From assembly GCA_002396065.1 (NCBI GenBank), contig DGWE01000044.1, positions 1-9,956 of the forward strand: 9,956 bases of DNA, written 5' to 3'. The notes under the pieces are model-generated. The model did no database searches, was not told the origin of the DNA, and was given only the letters and a program-made list of their open reading frames with translations. The position numbers and the translations under genes were made by a program. Shown here one piece after another: positions 1 to 6,260 of this stretch; within the stretch, counting starts at the first letter, position 1; every line of letters begins with the position of its first letter. This stretch comes from Eubacteriaceae bacterium UBA4266. Lineage in GTDB: Bacteria > Bacillota > Clostridia > Eubacteriales > Eubacteriaceae.

Positions 1-447
1 ATCCTCAGGCGCGGTGATCGCGACGATGAGCAGCACCGCCGACGCGCCGAGGACCTTCGCCTGATCGATCATATAAGTGTCGACGGTGAAATCCTTCCGG
101 AGCACCGGAATCGACACCTGATTCGCGATCGCCTGGAGGTAGGCGTCCTTCCCGAGGAACCACTTGGGCTCGGTCAGACAGGAGATGGCGTCGGCGCCGG
201 CTCTTTCGTAGTCCTTCGCGATTTTGAGATACGGGAAGTCCGGTGCGATCAGGCCCTTTGAGGGGGAGGCCTTTTTGCACTCGCAGATGAAGGACAGGCC
301 CGGCTTTTTGAGGGCCCGTTCAAATTCGAAATGGCCGGGCTCCAGGCTGTCGGCCGCTGCGCGCATCGCGTCGGCGCTGACTGTCTCTTTCGCCGCGGCG
401 ACCCGTTCCCGCGCGTGATCCGCTAATTGATCCAGAATGTTTTTCAT
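1..447 (-). CDS. trpC: Indole-3-glycerol-phosphate synthase, N-terminal part (cut by window edge)
   Basis: The first 149 codons of trpC are present; the 3' end lies beyond base 1. The enzyme closes the ring of carboxyphenylamino-deoxyribulose phosphate, with loss of CO2 and water, to give indole-3-glycerol phosphate, in the cytoplasm. Reading from ATG at 447, the protein starts [16 protein letters not shown]. It carries the family block [10 protein letters not shown] (about residues 56-65) with the catalytic-lysine region of the first beta strand, then LTEPKWFLG (about 92-100) and PVLRKDF (about 114-120), which holds the second conserved lysine. Frame and motifs are intact throughout. It follows trpD by a single base (TAAGATG), so translation is probably coupled. 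The upstream purine stretch is weak, which fits coupling. About 260 residues are usual, so over half is present. Confidence 0.95.
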   Translation of the reverse strand, partial: MKNILDQLADHARERVAAAKETVSADAMRAAADSLEPGHFEFERALKKPGLSFICECKKASPSKGLIAPDFPYLKIAKDYERAGADAISCLTEPKWFLGKDAYLQAIANQVSIPVLRKDFTVDTYMIDQAKVLGASAVLLIVAITAPED

Positions 448-448
448 C

Positions 449-1468
449 TTAGGCCTGGCTCGTTTCGATAATGGTTTCAAGCTGAGCCGCCGCCGCGCCG
501 GAATCGATCAGTTCTTCCGCGCGCTTGACGCCGTCGGCTATCGTGTCGGTCTTCTGGGCGATGGTCAGGGCCGCCGCCGCGTTGAGCACCGCCGCGCCGC
601 GCTTCGGCCCTCTTTCCTTCCCCGCGAGGATGTCTCTTAAGATCTGGGCGTTTTCTTCGGGGCTGCCGCCGCGGATGTCGTCCTTCGTGCCGCGCTTCAG
701 GCCGAAGTCTTCCGGCGCGATGGTCGTCGTCCGGTACCAGCCGTTCTTAAATTCGCAGACCTGGGTCGGCGCTGAAATCGAGATTTCGTCGAGCTTGTCG
801 GTGCCGTAGACCACCATGCCCCGCTTGACGCCCAGCTGGGTCATGACCTGGGCCAGGGGCTCGACCAGGTAGCCGTCGTACACGCCGAGGAGCTGCATGT
901 CCGGCCGGCACGGGTTGGTCAAAGGCCCCAGGATGTTGAACACGGTGCGGAAGCCCAGCTCCTTGCGGATCGCGCCGACGTATTTCATCGACGTGTGGTA
1001 TTTCTGGGCGAAGAAGAAGCACATGTTCGCCTTCGCGATCATTTCCTTCACCTTGTCCGGGTCCTGTTCGATGTTGACGCCGAGGGCTTCGAGGCAGTCG
1101 GCCGTCCCGCATTTGGAGGAGGCGGCGCGGTTGCCGTGTTTGGCGACCTTGACCCCGCCGGCCGCCGAGATGATGGCCGCCGTCGTCGAGATGTTGAAGC
1201 TCTGGGCGTTGTCGCCGCCGGTGCCGACGATTTCCAGCACCGGTTCGTCGAAGTGGACCGGTGTCGCGTGTTCGCGCATCGCCGCCGCGCAGCCGGAAAT
1301 TTCCGCGATGGTTTCGGCCCGAGTGCTCTTGGTGGACAGCGCCGCGAGGAAGGCCGCGTTCTGGGTCGGGCTCGTCTTCCCGCTCATGATTTCGTTCATC
1401 ACGGCGTAGGCTTCATCGTAGGTTAAATCTTCTTTGTTGACGATTTTGATAATGGCTTCTTTGATCAT
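449..1468 (-). CDS. trpD: Anthranilate phosphoribosyltransferase
   Basis: This 339-residue protein transfers the phosphoribosyl group of PRPP to anthranilate, the second step of tryptophan synthesis. Length matches the stand-alone family; it is not fused to a TrpG glutaminase. Visible motifs are GTGGD (82-86) and NIST (92-95) for pyrophosphate/PRPP binding, KHGNRAASS (110-118), GPLTNP (181-186) and the acidic metal-binding pair in DEIS (227-230). The N-terminal helical part (about 1-65) matches the usual dimerisation domain of the family. Start ATG at 1468 has a clear AGGAG Shine-Dalgarno about six bases upstream and lies ten bases after the trpG stop. The stop is one base from the trpC start. 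Confidence 0.97.
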   Translation of the reverse strand: MIKEAIIKIVNKEDLTYDEAYAVMNEIMSGKTSPTQNAAFLAALSTKSTRAETIAEISGCAAAMREHATPVHFDEPVLEIVGTGGDNAQSFNISTTAAIISAAGGVKVAKHGNRAASSKCGTADCLEALGVNIEQDPDKVKEMIAKANMCFFFAQKYHTSMKYVGAIRKELGFRTVFNILGPLTNPCRPDMQLLGVYDGYLVEPLAQVMTQLGVKRGMVVYGTDKLDEISISAPTQVCEFKNGWYRTTTIAPEDFGLKRGTKDDIRGGSPEENAQILRDILAGKERGPKRGAAVLNAAAALTIAQKTDTIADGVKRAEELIDSGAAAAQLETIIETSQA

Positions 1469-1478
1469 GGGGTCTCCT

Positions 1479-2054
1479 TTACTGTTCTGCGATCGCTAAA
1501 AAATTCTTCAAAATCTGTTTGCCCTTGGGGGTCAAAATCGACTCCGGATGGAATTGAATGCCGTAAATTTGTTTCGCCTCGTCGGCGATGGCCATGACCT
1601 CGCCGTCGTCGGTTTCGGCGATGACTTTGAGGTTATCCGGCAAGGTGTCCCGGTCGACGGCCAGCGAGTGGTAGCGCCCGGCCTGGATCACCTCGGGGCA
1701 GTTCGCAAACAGCGGACTGGCTTGATCCAAGGTGACGGCCGAGGCCTTGCCGTGCATCAGCTTGGCCGCGTAGGTGACGGTGGCGCCGAGGGCCTCGCCG
1801 ATGGCCTGATGGCCGAGGCAGATGCCGAGAATCGGGATTTTGCCGCCGAGCTCCCGGACGACGTCCTCGATGACGCCGGCGTCTTTCGGACGCCCCGGCC
1901 CGGGCGAGAGGATGATCGCGTCCGGGGCCATCGCTTCGATCTCGGCGACGGTTTTGTCGTCGTTGCGGATGACTTCGATCGACGGGTCGAGGCTGCCGAC
2001 CACCTGGTACAGATTGTAGGAAAAACTGTCGTAATTATCGATGAGTAAAATCAT
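1479..2054 (-). CDS. trpG: Anthranilate synthase glutamine amidotransferase subunit (component II)
   Basis: This 191-residue class I glutaminase supplies ammonia to TrpE for anthranilate formation. It opens with [15 protein letters not shown], has the PGPGRP block (51-56), the nucleophile elbow GICLGHQAI with Cys79, the MHGK segment (100-103), RYHSLAV (127-133) and the catalytic HPES with His169 and Glu171, so the catalytic triad is complete. Its ATG overlaps the trpE stop as ATGA (2054-2051). The Shine-Dalgarno GAGGAGGT lies in the last codons of trpE, a layout typical of translational coupling that keeps the two subunits in balance. Such subunits can also serve PabB in folate synthesis; sharing cannot be judged from this window. 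Confidence 0.96.
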   Translation of the reverse strand: MILLIDNYDSFSYNLYQVVGSLDPSIEVIRNDDKTVAEIEAMAPDAIILSPGPGRPKDAGVIEDVVRELGGKIPILGICLGHQAIGEALGATVTYAAKLMHGKASAVTLDQASPLFANCPEVIQAGRYHSLAVDRDTLPDNLKVIAETDDGEVMAIADEAKQIYGIQFHPESILTPKGKQILKNFLAIAEQ

Positions 2055-3517
2055 GCGTCTACCTCCTCAGCCAGCTTCAGGGCCTGGACGACCGCCTTGG
2101 CCTTGTTCAGGGATTCCTGATACTCCTTTTCCGGGACGGAATCGGCGACGATGCCGGCGCCGCTTCTAACGAAAACCTTGCCGTTTCGCTTGTAGGCCAG
2201 CCGGATCGCGATGCCGACGTCCATGTTGCCGGTAAAATCGATGTAGCCGATGGCGCCGCCGTAGATGCCGCGCTTCTGCCCTTCGAGCTCGCCGATGATC
2301 TGGCAGGCCCGAATTTTCGGCGCCCCGGACAGGGTGCCGGCCGGCAGGGCCGCCGAGATGGCGTCCAGGGCGTCCTTATCGTCCTGGATTTTCCCGCGGA
2401 CGGTGGAGCCGATGTGCATGACGTGGGAGTAGCGCTCGATCACGTGGAGCTTTTCGACCTGGACGGTGCCGAACTGGCTGATGCGGCCCAAATCGTTGCG
2501 GCCGAGGTCGACGAGCATGTCGTGTTCGGCCAATTCCTTTTCGTCCTGCCGCAGGTCGGCCTCGAGGGCCTGATCCTCTTCCTCGGTCGCGCCCCGGGGA
2601 CGGGTGCCGGCGAGGGGGAAGGTGTGCAGCACGCCGTCCTTGAGCTTGACCAGGGTTTCTGGCGAGGCGCCGGCGATTTCGACGTCGGTGCCGGAGAAGT
2701 AGAACATGTAGGGCGAGGGGTTGGTGGTGCGCAGCACCCGGTAGGTGTTGAGCAGGCTGCCTTCGTAGGGGGCGACGAGGCCGTTGCCGATGACGGCCTG
2801 GAAGATGTCGCCCTCCCGGATGTGGGTTTTGGTCTTTTCGACCATCGCGCAGTACTGATCCTTGTCGAACATCGGGGTGAGCTCGCCTTTAAGATGTCCG
2901 GCCGGCTCTTTCTTTTTAACACCGTACTTGATGAGCTCGGCCAGGTTCTTCACGTCCATTTCGGCCTTGCGGTAGCCCGTTTCGGGATCGTTCAAATCGG
3001 CGTTGGCGATCAACACGATTTTCTGGGCGATGTGGTCGAAGGCGATGACTTTGTCGAAGAGCATCACGTCGATGTCGTTGAAGTGTTCGGGATCGTCCTG
3101 GGCGGTGCGGATCGTCGGCTCGGCGTAGCCGAAGCTTTCAAAGGCGAAGTAGCCGACCAGGCCGCCGGTGAAGGGCGGGAACCCTTCGAGCTTCGGGCTT
3201 TTGTATTTGGAGAGCACGTCTCTTAGCACCGCCGACGGGTCGTCGGTGGTCAGGCTGACGTCGCCGACCTGCATCCGGCCGTCCTTGCAGGTGATGGCCA
3301 GCTTCGGGTCAAATCCGAGGAAGGTGTACTGGCCCCAGTTTTCCCGGTGGACCACCGATTCCAGCACGTAGCAGTGGGCCGACACGTTTTTTAGGATCTT
3401 CAGCGCCTCGATGGGCGTGCAGCGGTCGGCGAGGATCTCCGTTTTCACCGGGCAGACCCGGTATTTCCCGGAGGCCGCGACGGCTTTGACTTCCGATAGC
3501 TTTGGGTAAACTTCCAT
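2051..3517 (-). CDS. trpE: Anthranilate synthase component I
   Basis: This 488-residue chorismate-binding enzyme makes anthranilate from chorismate with ammonia from TrpG. The reading frame is open further upstream to 3655, but that stretch is the T-box and terminator of the leader. ATG 3517 has the strong site AAGGAGAACGAAC before it and gives the expected N-terminus MEVYPKLSEV. The LES element of the tryptophan feedback pocket is at 52-54 and NPSPYMFYF at 266-274, both pointing to TrpE rather than PabB. Catalytic-domain blocks follow: ASPE (284-287), AGTRPRG (303-309), DLGRNDLGR (337-345), LPAGTLSGAPK (391-401) and GIYGGAIGY (417-425). The segment after GDIFQ reads AVIGNGL, which departs from the VLSQRF-like form I remember for many homologues. 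Attenuation by the tRNA-Trp leader is expected. Confidence 0.96.
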   Translation of the reverse strand: MEVYPKLSEVKAVAASGKYRVCPVKTEILADRCTPIEALKILKNVSAHCYVLESVVHRENWGQYTFLGFDPKLAITCKDGRMQVGDVSLTTDDPSAVLRDVLSKYKSPKLEGFPPFTGGLVGYFAFESFGYAEPTIRTAQDDPEHFNDIDVMLFDKVIAFDHIAQKIVLIANADLNDPETGYRKAEMDVKNLAELIKYGVKKKEPAGHLKGELTPMFDKDQYCAMVEKTKTHIREGDIFQAVIGNGLVAPYEGSLLNTYRVLRTTNPSPYMFYFSGTDVEIAGASPETLVKLKDGVLHTFPLAGTRPRGATEEEDQALEADLRQDEKELAEHDMLVDLGRNDLGRISQFGTVQVEKLHVIERYSHVMHIGSTVRGKIQDDKDALDAISAALPAGTLSGAPKIRACQIIGELEGQKRGIYGGAIGYIDFTGNMDVGIAIRLAYKRNGKVFVRSGAGIVADSVPEKEYQESLNKAKAVVQALKLAEEVDA

Positions 3518-3579
3518 GTTCGTTCTCCTTCTCTTGTATTTTCTGATCAACTTTCTGTCCGAGAAGATTTTTTTGTAAT

Positions 3580-3613
3580 AAAAAAGTCCCTGACAGATCC
3601 ATCTGTCAAGGAC
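3580..3613 (-). terminator. Regulated terminator of the trp T-box leader
   Basis: On the minus strand a long stem pairs GTCCTTGACAGAT (from 3613) with ATCTGTCAGGGAC (to 3586) around a small loop, and six T follow (3585-3580). Its 5' arm begins with the CCTTGA needed for the antiterminator, so the two structures exclude each other, as T-box control requires. It sits 63 bases before the trpE start. Confidence 0.93.
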
Positions 3614-3870
3614 GAATAATTCTAGATATTCTAAATATACTATCCGCGTTGCCACCTTGATTCACAGGTATGACCCTGTGCCCTTAGCGAAGTACCAACA
3701 TACTCCCGGCAACTGACGTATGCCCACACGTCGCAGAATACTCGGCATAGCCTTTCACTGCGCCCTCAACGGTCCATTTGTTCAGCTTGTTTTCTCCTCG
3801 GCTCTCAGCTCCCCGAAGTCTCTGTATGAGCATCACTGACGTTATCTCCGTCTCAACGGTTTGGTGTTGC
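3586..3870 (-). promoter_or_regulatory. T-box leader (tRNA-Trp riboswitch) of the trp operon
   Basis: On the minus strand the leader between promoter and trpE has the parts of a T-box in order. Stem I includes an AGUGA element, a distal hairpin CUUCGG/CCGAGG, and a candidate specifier UGG (3776-3774) followed by A. Stem II pairs CGCAG with CUGCG (3762-3732). A GACGU/ACGUC stem follows (3732-3715). Stem III is CACAGG/CCUGUG (3680-3663). The T-box sequence AAGGTGGCAACGCGG is at 3658-3644. UCAAGG of the T-box can pair with CCUUGA at the 5' arm of the terminator to form the antiterminator. The bulge UGGC would pair with a GCCA tRNA end, fitting the G discriminator usual for bacterial tRNA-Trp. 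Uncharged tRNA-Trp should therefore allow readthrough. The exact boundary of stem I is approximate. Confidence 0.95.
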
Positions 3871-3889
3871 TTTATTTAATTTTGTATAC

Positions 3890-3918
3890 AATATAGCACG
3901 AATTTTTCGGTTTGTCAA
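3890..3918 (-). promoter_or_regulatory. trp operon promoter (sigma-A type)
   Basis: On the minus strand there is a consensus -35 TTGACA (3918-3913), a 17-base spacer, and a -10 TATATT (3895-3890). Transcription would begin near 3883, just before stem I of the T-box leader, giving a leader of about 365 bases before trpE. Confidence 0.88.
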
Positions 3919-3961
3919 AGGCCAATTTTAATTTTTTTAAGCCGTCCGCCCCGCTTTTGTG

Positions 3962-3967
3962 TATAAT
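3962..3967 (+). promoter_or_regulatory. Probable -10 element for the plus-strand membrane-protein gene
   Basis: A perfect TATAAT preceded by TGTG lies 43 bases before the ATG at 4011. No good -35 hexamer is seen at 16-18 bases; the stretch there is TTTTTTAAGCCG. It is divergent from the trp promoter, with about 45 bases between the two -35 to -10 regions. Start of transcription would be near 3974. Confidence 0.55.
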
Positions 3968-4010
3968 GGCTGTAATCAAATCCTTTAAAAAACAAATGAA
4001 CGAGGTTGTT

Positions 4011-4343
4011 ATGAAATCGAAATCTATTCCTGTTTCGGCCCTTTTGGGCGTGCTCTCGGTGCTCGGCGGGGCCTTTACCTACTCGCAGATCCGCGCCGGC
4101 AGCCGACCGTTAATCATCTTAGGCTTTATCTTCGTTGCCGCCGTTGTCGCGGCCGGCATGCTGTGGCTGTTCATCTCGAGCCGCAACGAGGACGACAACA
4201 AGGTCTTCCGCACCTGCGGGATCATCTGGCTGGTGTCGCTGATGCTGACGCTGGTGTTCCTGGTCTTCGGGCTGGCGACGGCGATCAACGCAAAAAAAAT
4301 CAGCTGGGTGGTCACCACAGCTGAATCGCTCCTGCGCGTTTAA
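4011..4343 (+). CDS. Unrecognised small membrane protein, three predicted helices
   Basis: I do not recognise this family. The frame is open from 3912, but the start at ATG 4011 is preferred because GAGG lies five bases upstream and a TATAAT sits at 3962-3967, which would put the transcript start inside the longer version. The resulting protein has 110 residues. It shows three hydrophobic stretches at about 7-23, 32-54 and 69-91, with a charged loop SRNEDDNK between the second and third, and a short polar tail. It is the only gene I accept on the plus strand. Its last codons contain an A8 run and, on the opposite strand, a terminator hairpin. Its stop overlaps by a few bases the stop of the convergent small gene. 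No link to tryptophan or sugar-acid metabolism can be inferred. Confidence 0.72.
   Translation: MKSKSIPVSALLGVLSVLGGAFTYSQIRAGSRPLIILGFIFVAAVVAAGMLWLFISSRNEDDNKVFRTCGIIWLVSLMLTLVFLVFGLATAINAKKISWVVTTAESLLRV
4292..4324 (-). terminator. Terminator of the small minus-strand transcript, inside the convergent gene
   Basis: On the minus strand TCAGCTG (4324-4318) pairs with CAGCTGA (4306-4300), extended by GGT/ACC across a bulged T with a GACC loop, and eight T follow (4299-4292). This is a strong intrinsic terminator form. It lies 16 bases past the stop of the 56-residue gene and within the C-terminal codons of the plus-strand membrane-protein gene. Read on the plus strand, no T-run follows the hairpin, so it should act in one direction only. 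Confidence 0.85.
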
Positions 4344-4510
4344 CTTTGAATCGTGCACGTGACGGCCGGTACCGGCGCCATCGCGGACTTCGACGCGTTT
4401 TTCGACGTGTGCGTGAAGTGGCGGAAGGCCGCCAGGCCGATGAGCGCCACGAATAAGATCGTGCAGAAGATGAACAAAATCTTTCTGCGTTTTTGATAAT
4501 CTGGCTGCAT
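4340..4510 (-). CDS. Unrecognised 56-residue single-helix membrane protein
   Basis: ATG at 4510 is preceded by AAAGGAGG six bases upstream, one of the best ribosome sites in the window. The frame runs 56 codons to TAA at 4342-4340. The protein begins MQPDYQKRRK, followed by a single hydrophobic stretch (about residues 11-28, ILFIFCTILFVALIGLAA), then a polar tail rich in Thr, Ser, Lys and Ala that ends PAVTCTIQS. The positive N-terminus suggests a membrane anchor with the tail outside, or possibly an uncleaved signal. No family is recognised. It follows the 64-residue gene by 71 AT-rich bases and probably shares its transcript, which then ends at the hairpin at 4324-4292. Its stop overlaps the stop of the convergent plus-strand gene by two bases. 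Confidence 0.72.
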   Translation of the reverse strand: MQPDYQKRRKILFIFCTILFVALIGLAAFRHFTHTSKNASKSAMAPVPAVTCTIQS

Positions 4511-4581
4511 GGGTCCTCCTTTATTTTAATTTATTTTTATTTTAAACTTATGTGGTCGTGCGGTTTTTAAGGGCTGAGGGA
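4511..4581 (-). other. AT-rich gap between the two small minus-strand genes
   Basis: This 71-base spacer is mostly A and T near the start of the 56-residue gene and ends in its AAAGGAGG site. A short CTGA/TCAG repeat follows the stop of the 64-residue gene, but no T-run comes after it. A TAAAAT-like -10 could exist in the A-rich part, but many offsets would fit equally. Cotranscription is the simplest reading. Confidence 0.4.
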
Positions 4582-4776
4582 TCAGTCCTTTTTTTCGCGG
4601 GATGGGGTCTCCAGCTCCTGGGCCAACAGGGCCATGACTTCTGCGTAGGCCACTGATTTCCCCTGATAAAAAAAGTTGTATGGATTTTTGGCAAGCCGCG
4701 CTTCTGTCTTGTCCGACGAGGCGCGGACGCGGGCGACGAGCCTTTGGATCTCGTCTGCGGATAAGGATTCTTTCAT
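4582..4776 (-). CDS. Unrecognised 64-residue soluble protein
   Basis: ATG at 4776 has AGGGGAG about six bases upstream, and a TATAAT box lies 33 bases before it, so expression is well supported. The product is charged and probably mostly helical, with no membrane segment or signal peptide. It starts MKESLSADEIQRLVARVRAS and has an aromatic patch NPYNFFYQGK (31-40), then a helix AYAEVMALLAQELE (43-56) and a basic/acidic tail. The shape recalls short uncharacterised proteins of Clostridia with an FYxGK-type patch, but this is from memory and no function is claimed. It is the first gene of a short minus-strand unit with the 56-residue membrane protein. Confidence 0.72.
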   Translation of the reverse strand: MKESLSADEIQRLVARVRASSDKTEARLAKNPYNFFYQGKSVAYAEVMALLAQELETPSREKKD

Positions 4777-4808
4777 AGCACTCCCCTGTCGGTCGAACCG
4801 TTTTGTTT

Positions 4809-4836
4809 ATTATAACACAAAAAACGGCATCTCAAA
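4809..4836 (-). promoter_or_regulatory. Promoter of the small minus-strand gene pair
   Basis: A perfect TATAAT (4814-4809) on the minus strand lies 33 bases before the start of the 64-residue gene. The best -35 is TTTGAG (4836-4831) at 16 bases, or TTTTGA at 17. Either falls inside the loop and 3' arm of the terminator of the upstream operon, so the two signals share bases. Confidence 0.65.
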
Positions 4837-4847
4837 ACGAGATGCCG
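4819..4847 (-). terminator. Terminator of the sugar-acid operon
   Basis: On the minus strand CGGCATCTC and GAGATGCCG form a perfect 9-bp stem (4847-4825) with loop GTTTT, followed by six T (4824-4819). It starts 12 bases after the DeoR-family stop and closes the five-gene operon. No T-run follows on the plus strand. Confidence 0.95.
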
Positions 4848-4859
4848 CGTTGGTGTGTG

Positions 4860-5654
4860 TCAGAGTTGATCGGTTTTCGCAATTTCAAAGGGAACCCTTT
4901 CCGATTCCGCCCGCTCGCGGTACTTTTCAGGGATCTTGTCGTCGGTGATGATCAGATCCACCGCGTTAATCGGACAGATGACGGCGAGGTAGCCGTTTTC
5001 GAATTTGCTGCTGTCCGCCAGCACGACCACATGGTTGGAAGCCTGCAGAATGGCCTGCTTGATCTGCATCTGCGGGGTCGCGATGGACGTCAGGCCGACG
5101 TCAAAGTTGATGCTGTGGACGCCGATAAAGGCCTTGTCGATTTTGAAGCCCCGGATGCTGTCCGCTGCCGTGTCGCCCATCGAGGCGGCGAGGTAGCCGT
5201 CGACGTATCCGCCGATCATGTACAATTCAACGTGTTCGGCGCTGGACAGCTCGTTGGCTGCCGGCAGTGAGTTAGTCACCGCCACGATGCGCTTTTCCGG
5301 ATGATTTTTGATGTACACGGCCAAATAGAAGCTTGTGGTCGAATCGTCGAGGAGGACAACGTCCCGGTCCGCGATATGCTGATAGGCTTGTATCGCGATG
5401 GCCTTTTTTTCGTCCACATTCTGATCCAGATGCGGGCTGTTGTATTTGGTTTGAAAGCTGCTGATGGTCGATTCGGATTTGAGAACGGCGCCGCCGCGGA
5501 CCCGTTCCAGCTTGCCTTCGTCTGCCAGCTCCCGGATCTTCGTGCGAATTGTGACCTTGGAGCACCCCAGCTGTTCGCTGAGGTCGTTGACACTGACGCG
5601 GCCCGCTTTTTCCAATTGACGCATGATGCTTAATTTCTTGTCGTCCAAATCCAC
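4860..5654 (-). CDS. DeoR-family transcriptional regulator
   Basis: This protein of about 264 residues has a DeoR-type winged helix-turn-helix at 7-58 (RVSVNDLSEQLGCSKVTIRTKI) ending in RVRGGAVL, then a DeoRC sugar-phosphate-sensing domain with DDSTT (103-107), VTNSL (126-130), IGG (147-149), FIGVH (176-180) and ADSSKF (213-218). Families of this kind bind phosphorylated sugars or intermediates and usually repress the operon they sit in. The start is uncertain. GTG 5654 is the longest choice, but AGAGGTGG overlaps it and would instead place TTG 5648 at proper spacing, giving 262 residues. It is the last gene of the operon, 22 bases after the YcxB-like gene. The likely inducer is a phosphorylated four-carbon acid or its product; this is inferred from the neighbours only. 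Confidence 0.92.
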   Translation of the reverse strand: MDLDDKKLSIMRQLEKAGRVSVNDLSEQLGCSKVTIRTKIRELADEGKLERVRGGAVLKSESTISSFQTKYNSPHLDQNVDEKKAIAIQAYQHIADRDVVLLDDSTTSFYLAVYIKNHPEKRIVAVTNSLPAANELSSAEHVELYMIGGYVDGYLAASMGDTAADSIRGFKIDKAFIGVHSINFDVGLTSIATPQMQIKQAILQASNHVVVLADSSKFENGYLAVICPINAVDLIITDDKIPEKYRERAESERVPFEIAKTDQL

Positions 5655-5676
5655 CTCTGCCGCTTGTTAAGCCTTC

Positions 5677-6234
5677 CTATCTCATTCTGACATTCTTGAG
5701 TCCCAATTGTTTGGTGATCATCATGAATGCCGGCACGAACTGGTCCCCAAAACTCGGCTTCGGAATGATGATGGCCTCATCGTTCTTTAGGTAAATGCCG
5801 ATGGTCTTCGGGGTGACCACAGCCCGTTCCATTTCGTCCCACTGATATTGTTTTTCTTCTTCACCTTGTTTTTTTATCATACCACATTTTTCCGAAAGTG
5901 TCACCTGGGTTTCTGTTTGGGCCATCGCCTTCATGGCTTTTTTCGCGCGCAGCTTTAGAGTCAGCGGCGTGTAGCCGAGGAAGACGACGGCGGCCGCGAC
6001 GTAAATCACGCAAGCGAGAGGGGAGATGCGGTGATTCGCGTACTGAAACAGGCCGGTGAAGCCCACGGCCAGGCCCAGCAGGTTGACTAAGAAGCCGCTG
6101 AGCTTGGAATAGGCATGGTACAGAAAGAAATCGAATAGATACTGTTCTTCCATCTTGACGGTAAAGGTCACGTCTTCGATGTGTTCGGGGATGGGAATCT
6201 GATCCGCGTTCTTTCCGGTGGGAGATGATTTCAT
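5677..6234 (-). CDS. YcxB-like membrane protein
   Basis: The product has 185 residues. A polar N-terminus (1-40, with TFTVKMEEQYLFDFFLYH) leads to two closely spaced membrane helices at about 46-66 and 72-92, joined by a short NHRIS turn. A cytoplasmic C-terminal domain follows with VTLSEKCGMI, YQWDEMERAVVT and IGIYLKNDEAIIIPKPSF. This layout, with a two-helix hairpin and a Y-x-W-x-x-(I/M) strand, resembles the YcxB-like family, whose role is unknown to me. ATG 6234 has AAAGGA about nine bases upstream. It lies 26 bases after the permease and 22 before the regulator, so it belongs to the transcript. A part in transport, sensing or an unrelated membrane role are all open. Family assignment is moderate; the gene itself is secure. 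Confidence 0.82.
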   Translation of the reverse strand: MKSSPTGKNADQIPIPEHIEDVTFTVKMEEQYLFDFFLYHAYSKLSGFLVNLLGLAVGFTGLFQYANHRISPLACVIYVAAAVVFLGYTPLTLKLRAKKAMKAMAQTETQVTLSEKCGMIKKQGEEEKQYQWDEMERAVVTPKTIGIYLKNDEAIIIPKPSFGDQFVPAFMMITKQLGLKNVRMR

Positions 6235-6260
6235 GATTGGATATTCCTTTAGTTGGTGAA

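Noticed and set aside
2414..3226. Plus-strand open frame of 270 codons opposite trpE
   Set aside because: It is a shadow of trpE codon bias, rich in Val, Asp, Glu and Gly, with no recognisable motif.
3518..3655. N-terminal extension of the TrpE frame by 46 codons
   Set aside because: This stretch is the T-box sequence and the regulated terminator of the leader, and a strong ribosome site precedes ATG 3517. The extension has no TrpE-like sequence.
3912..4010. Longer start for the plus-strand membrane protein at 3912, 3966 or 3996
   Set aside because: The longer starts lie upstream of or very near the expected transcript start and lack a ribosome site, while ATG 4011 has GAGG at five bases.
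4365..4376. Perfect palindrome GCCGGTACCGGC as a terminator or operator
   Set aside because: No T-run follows on either strand, and it encodes Ala-Pro-Val-Pro-Ala in the 56-residue protein. Chance in GC-rich coding sequence is enough.
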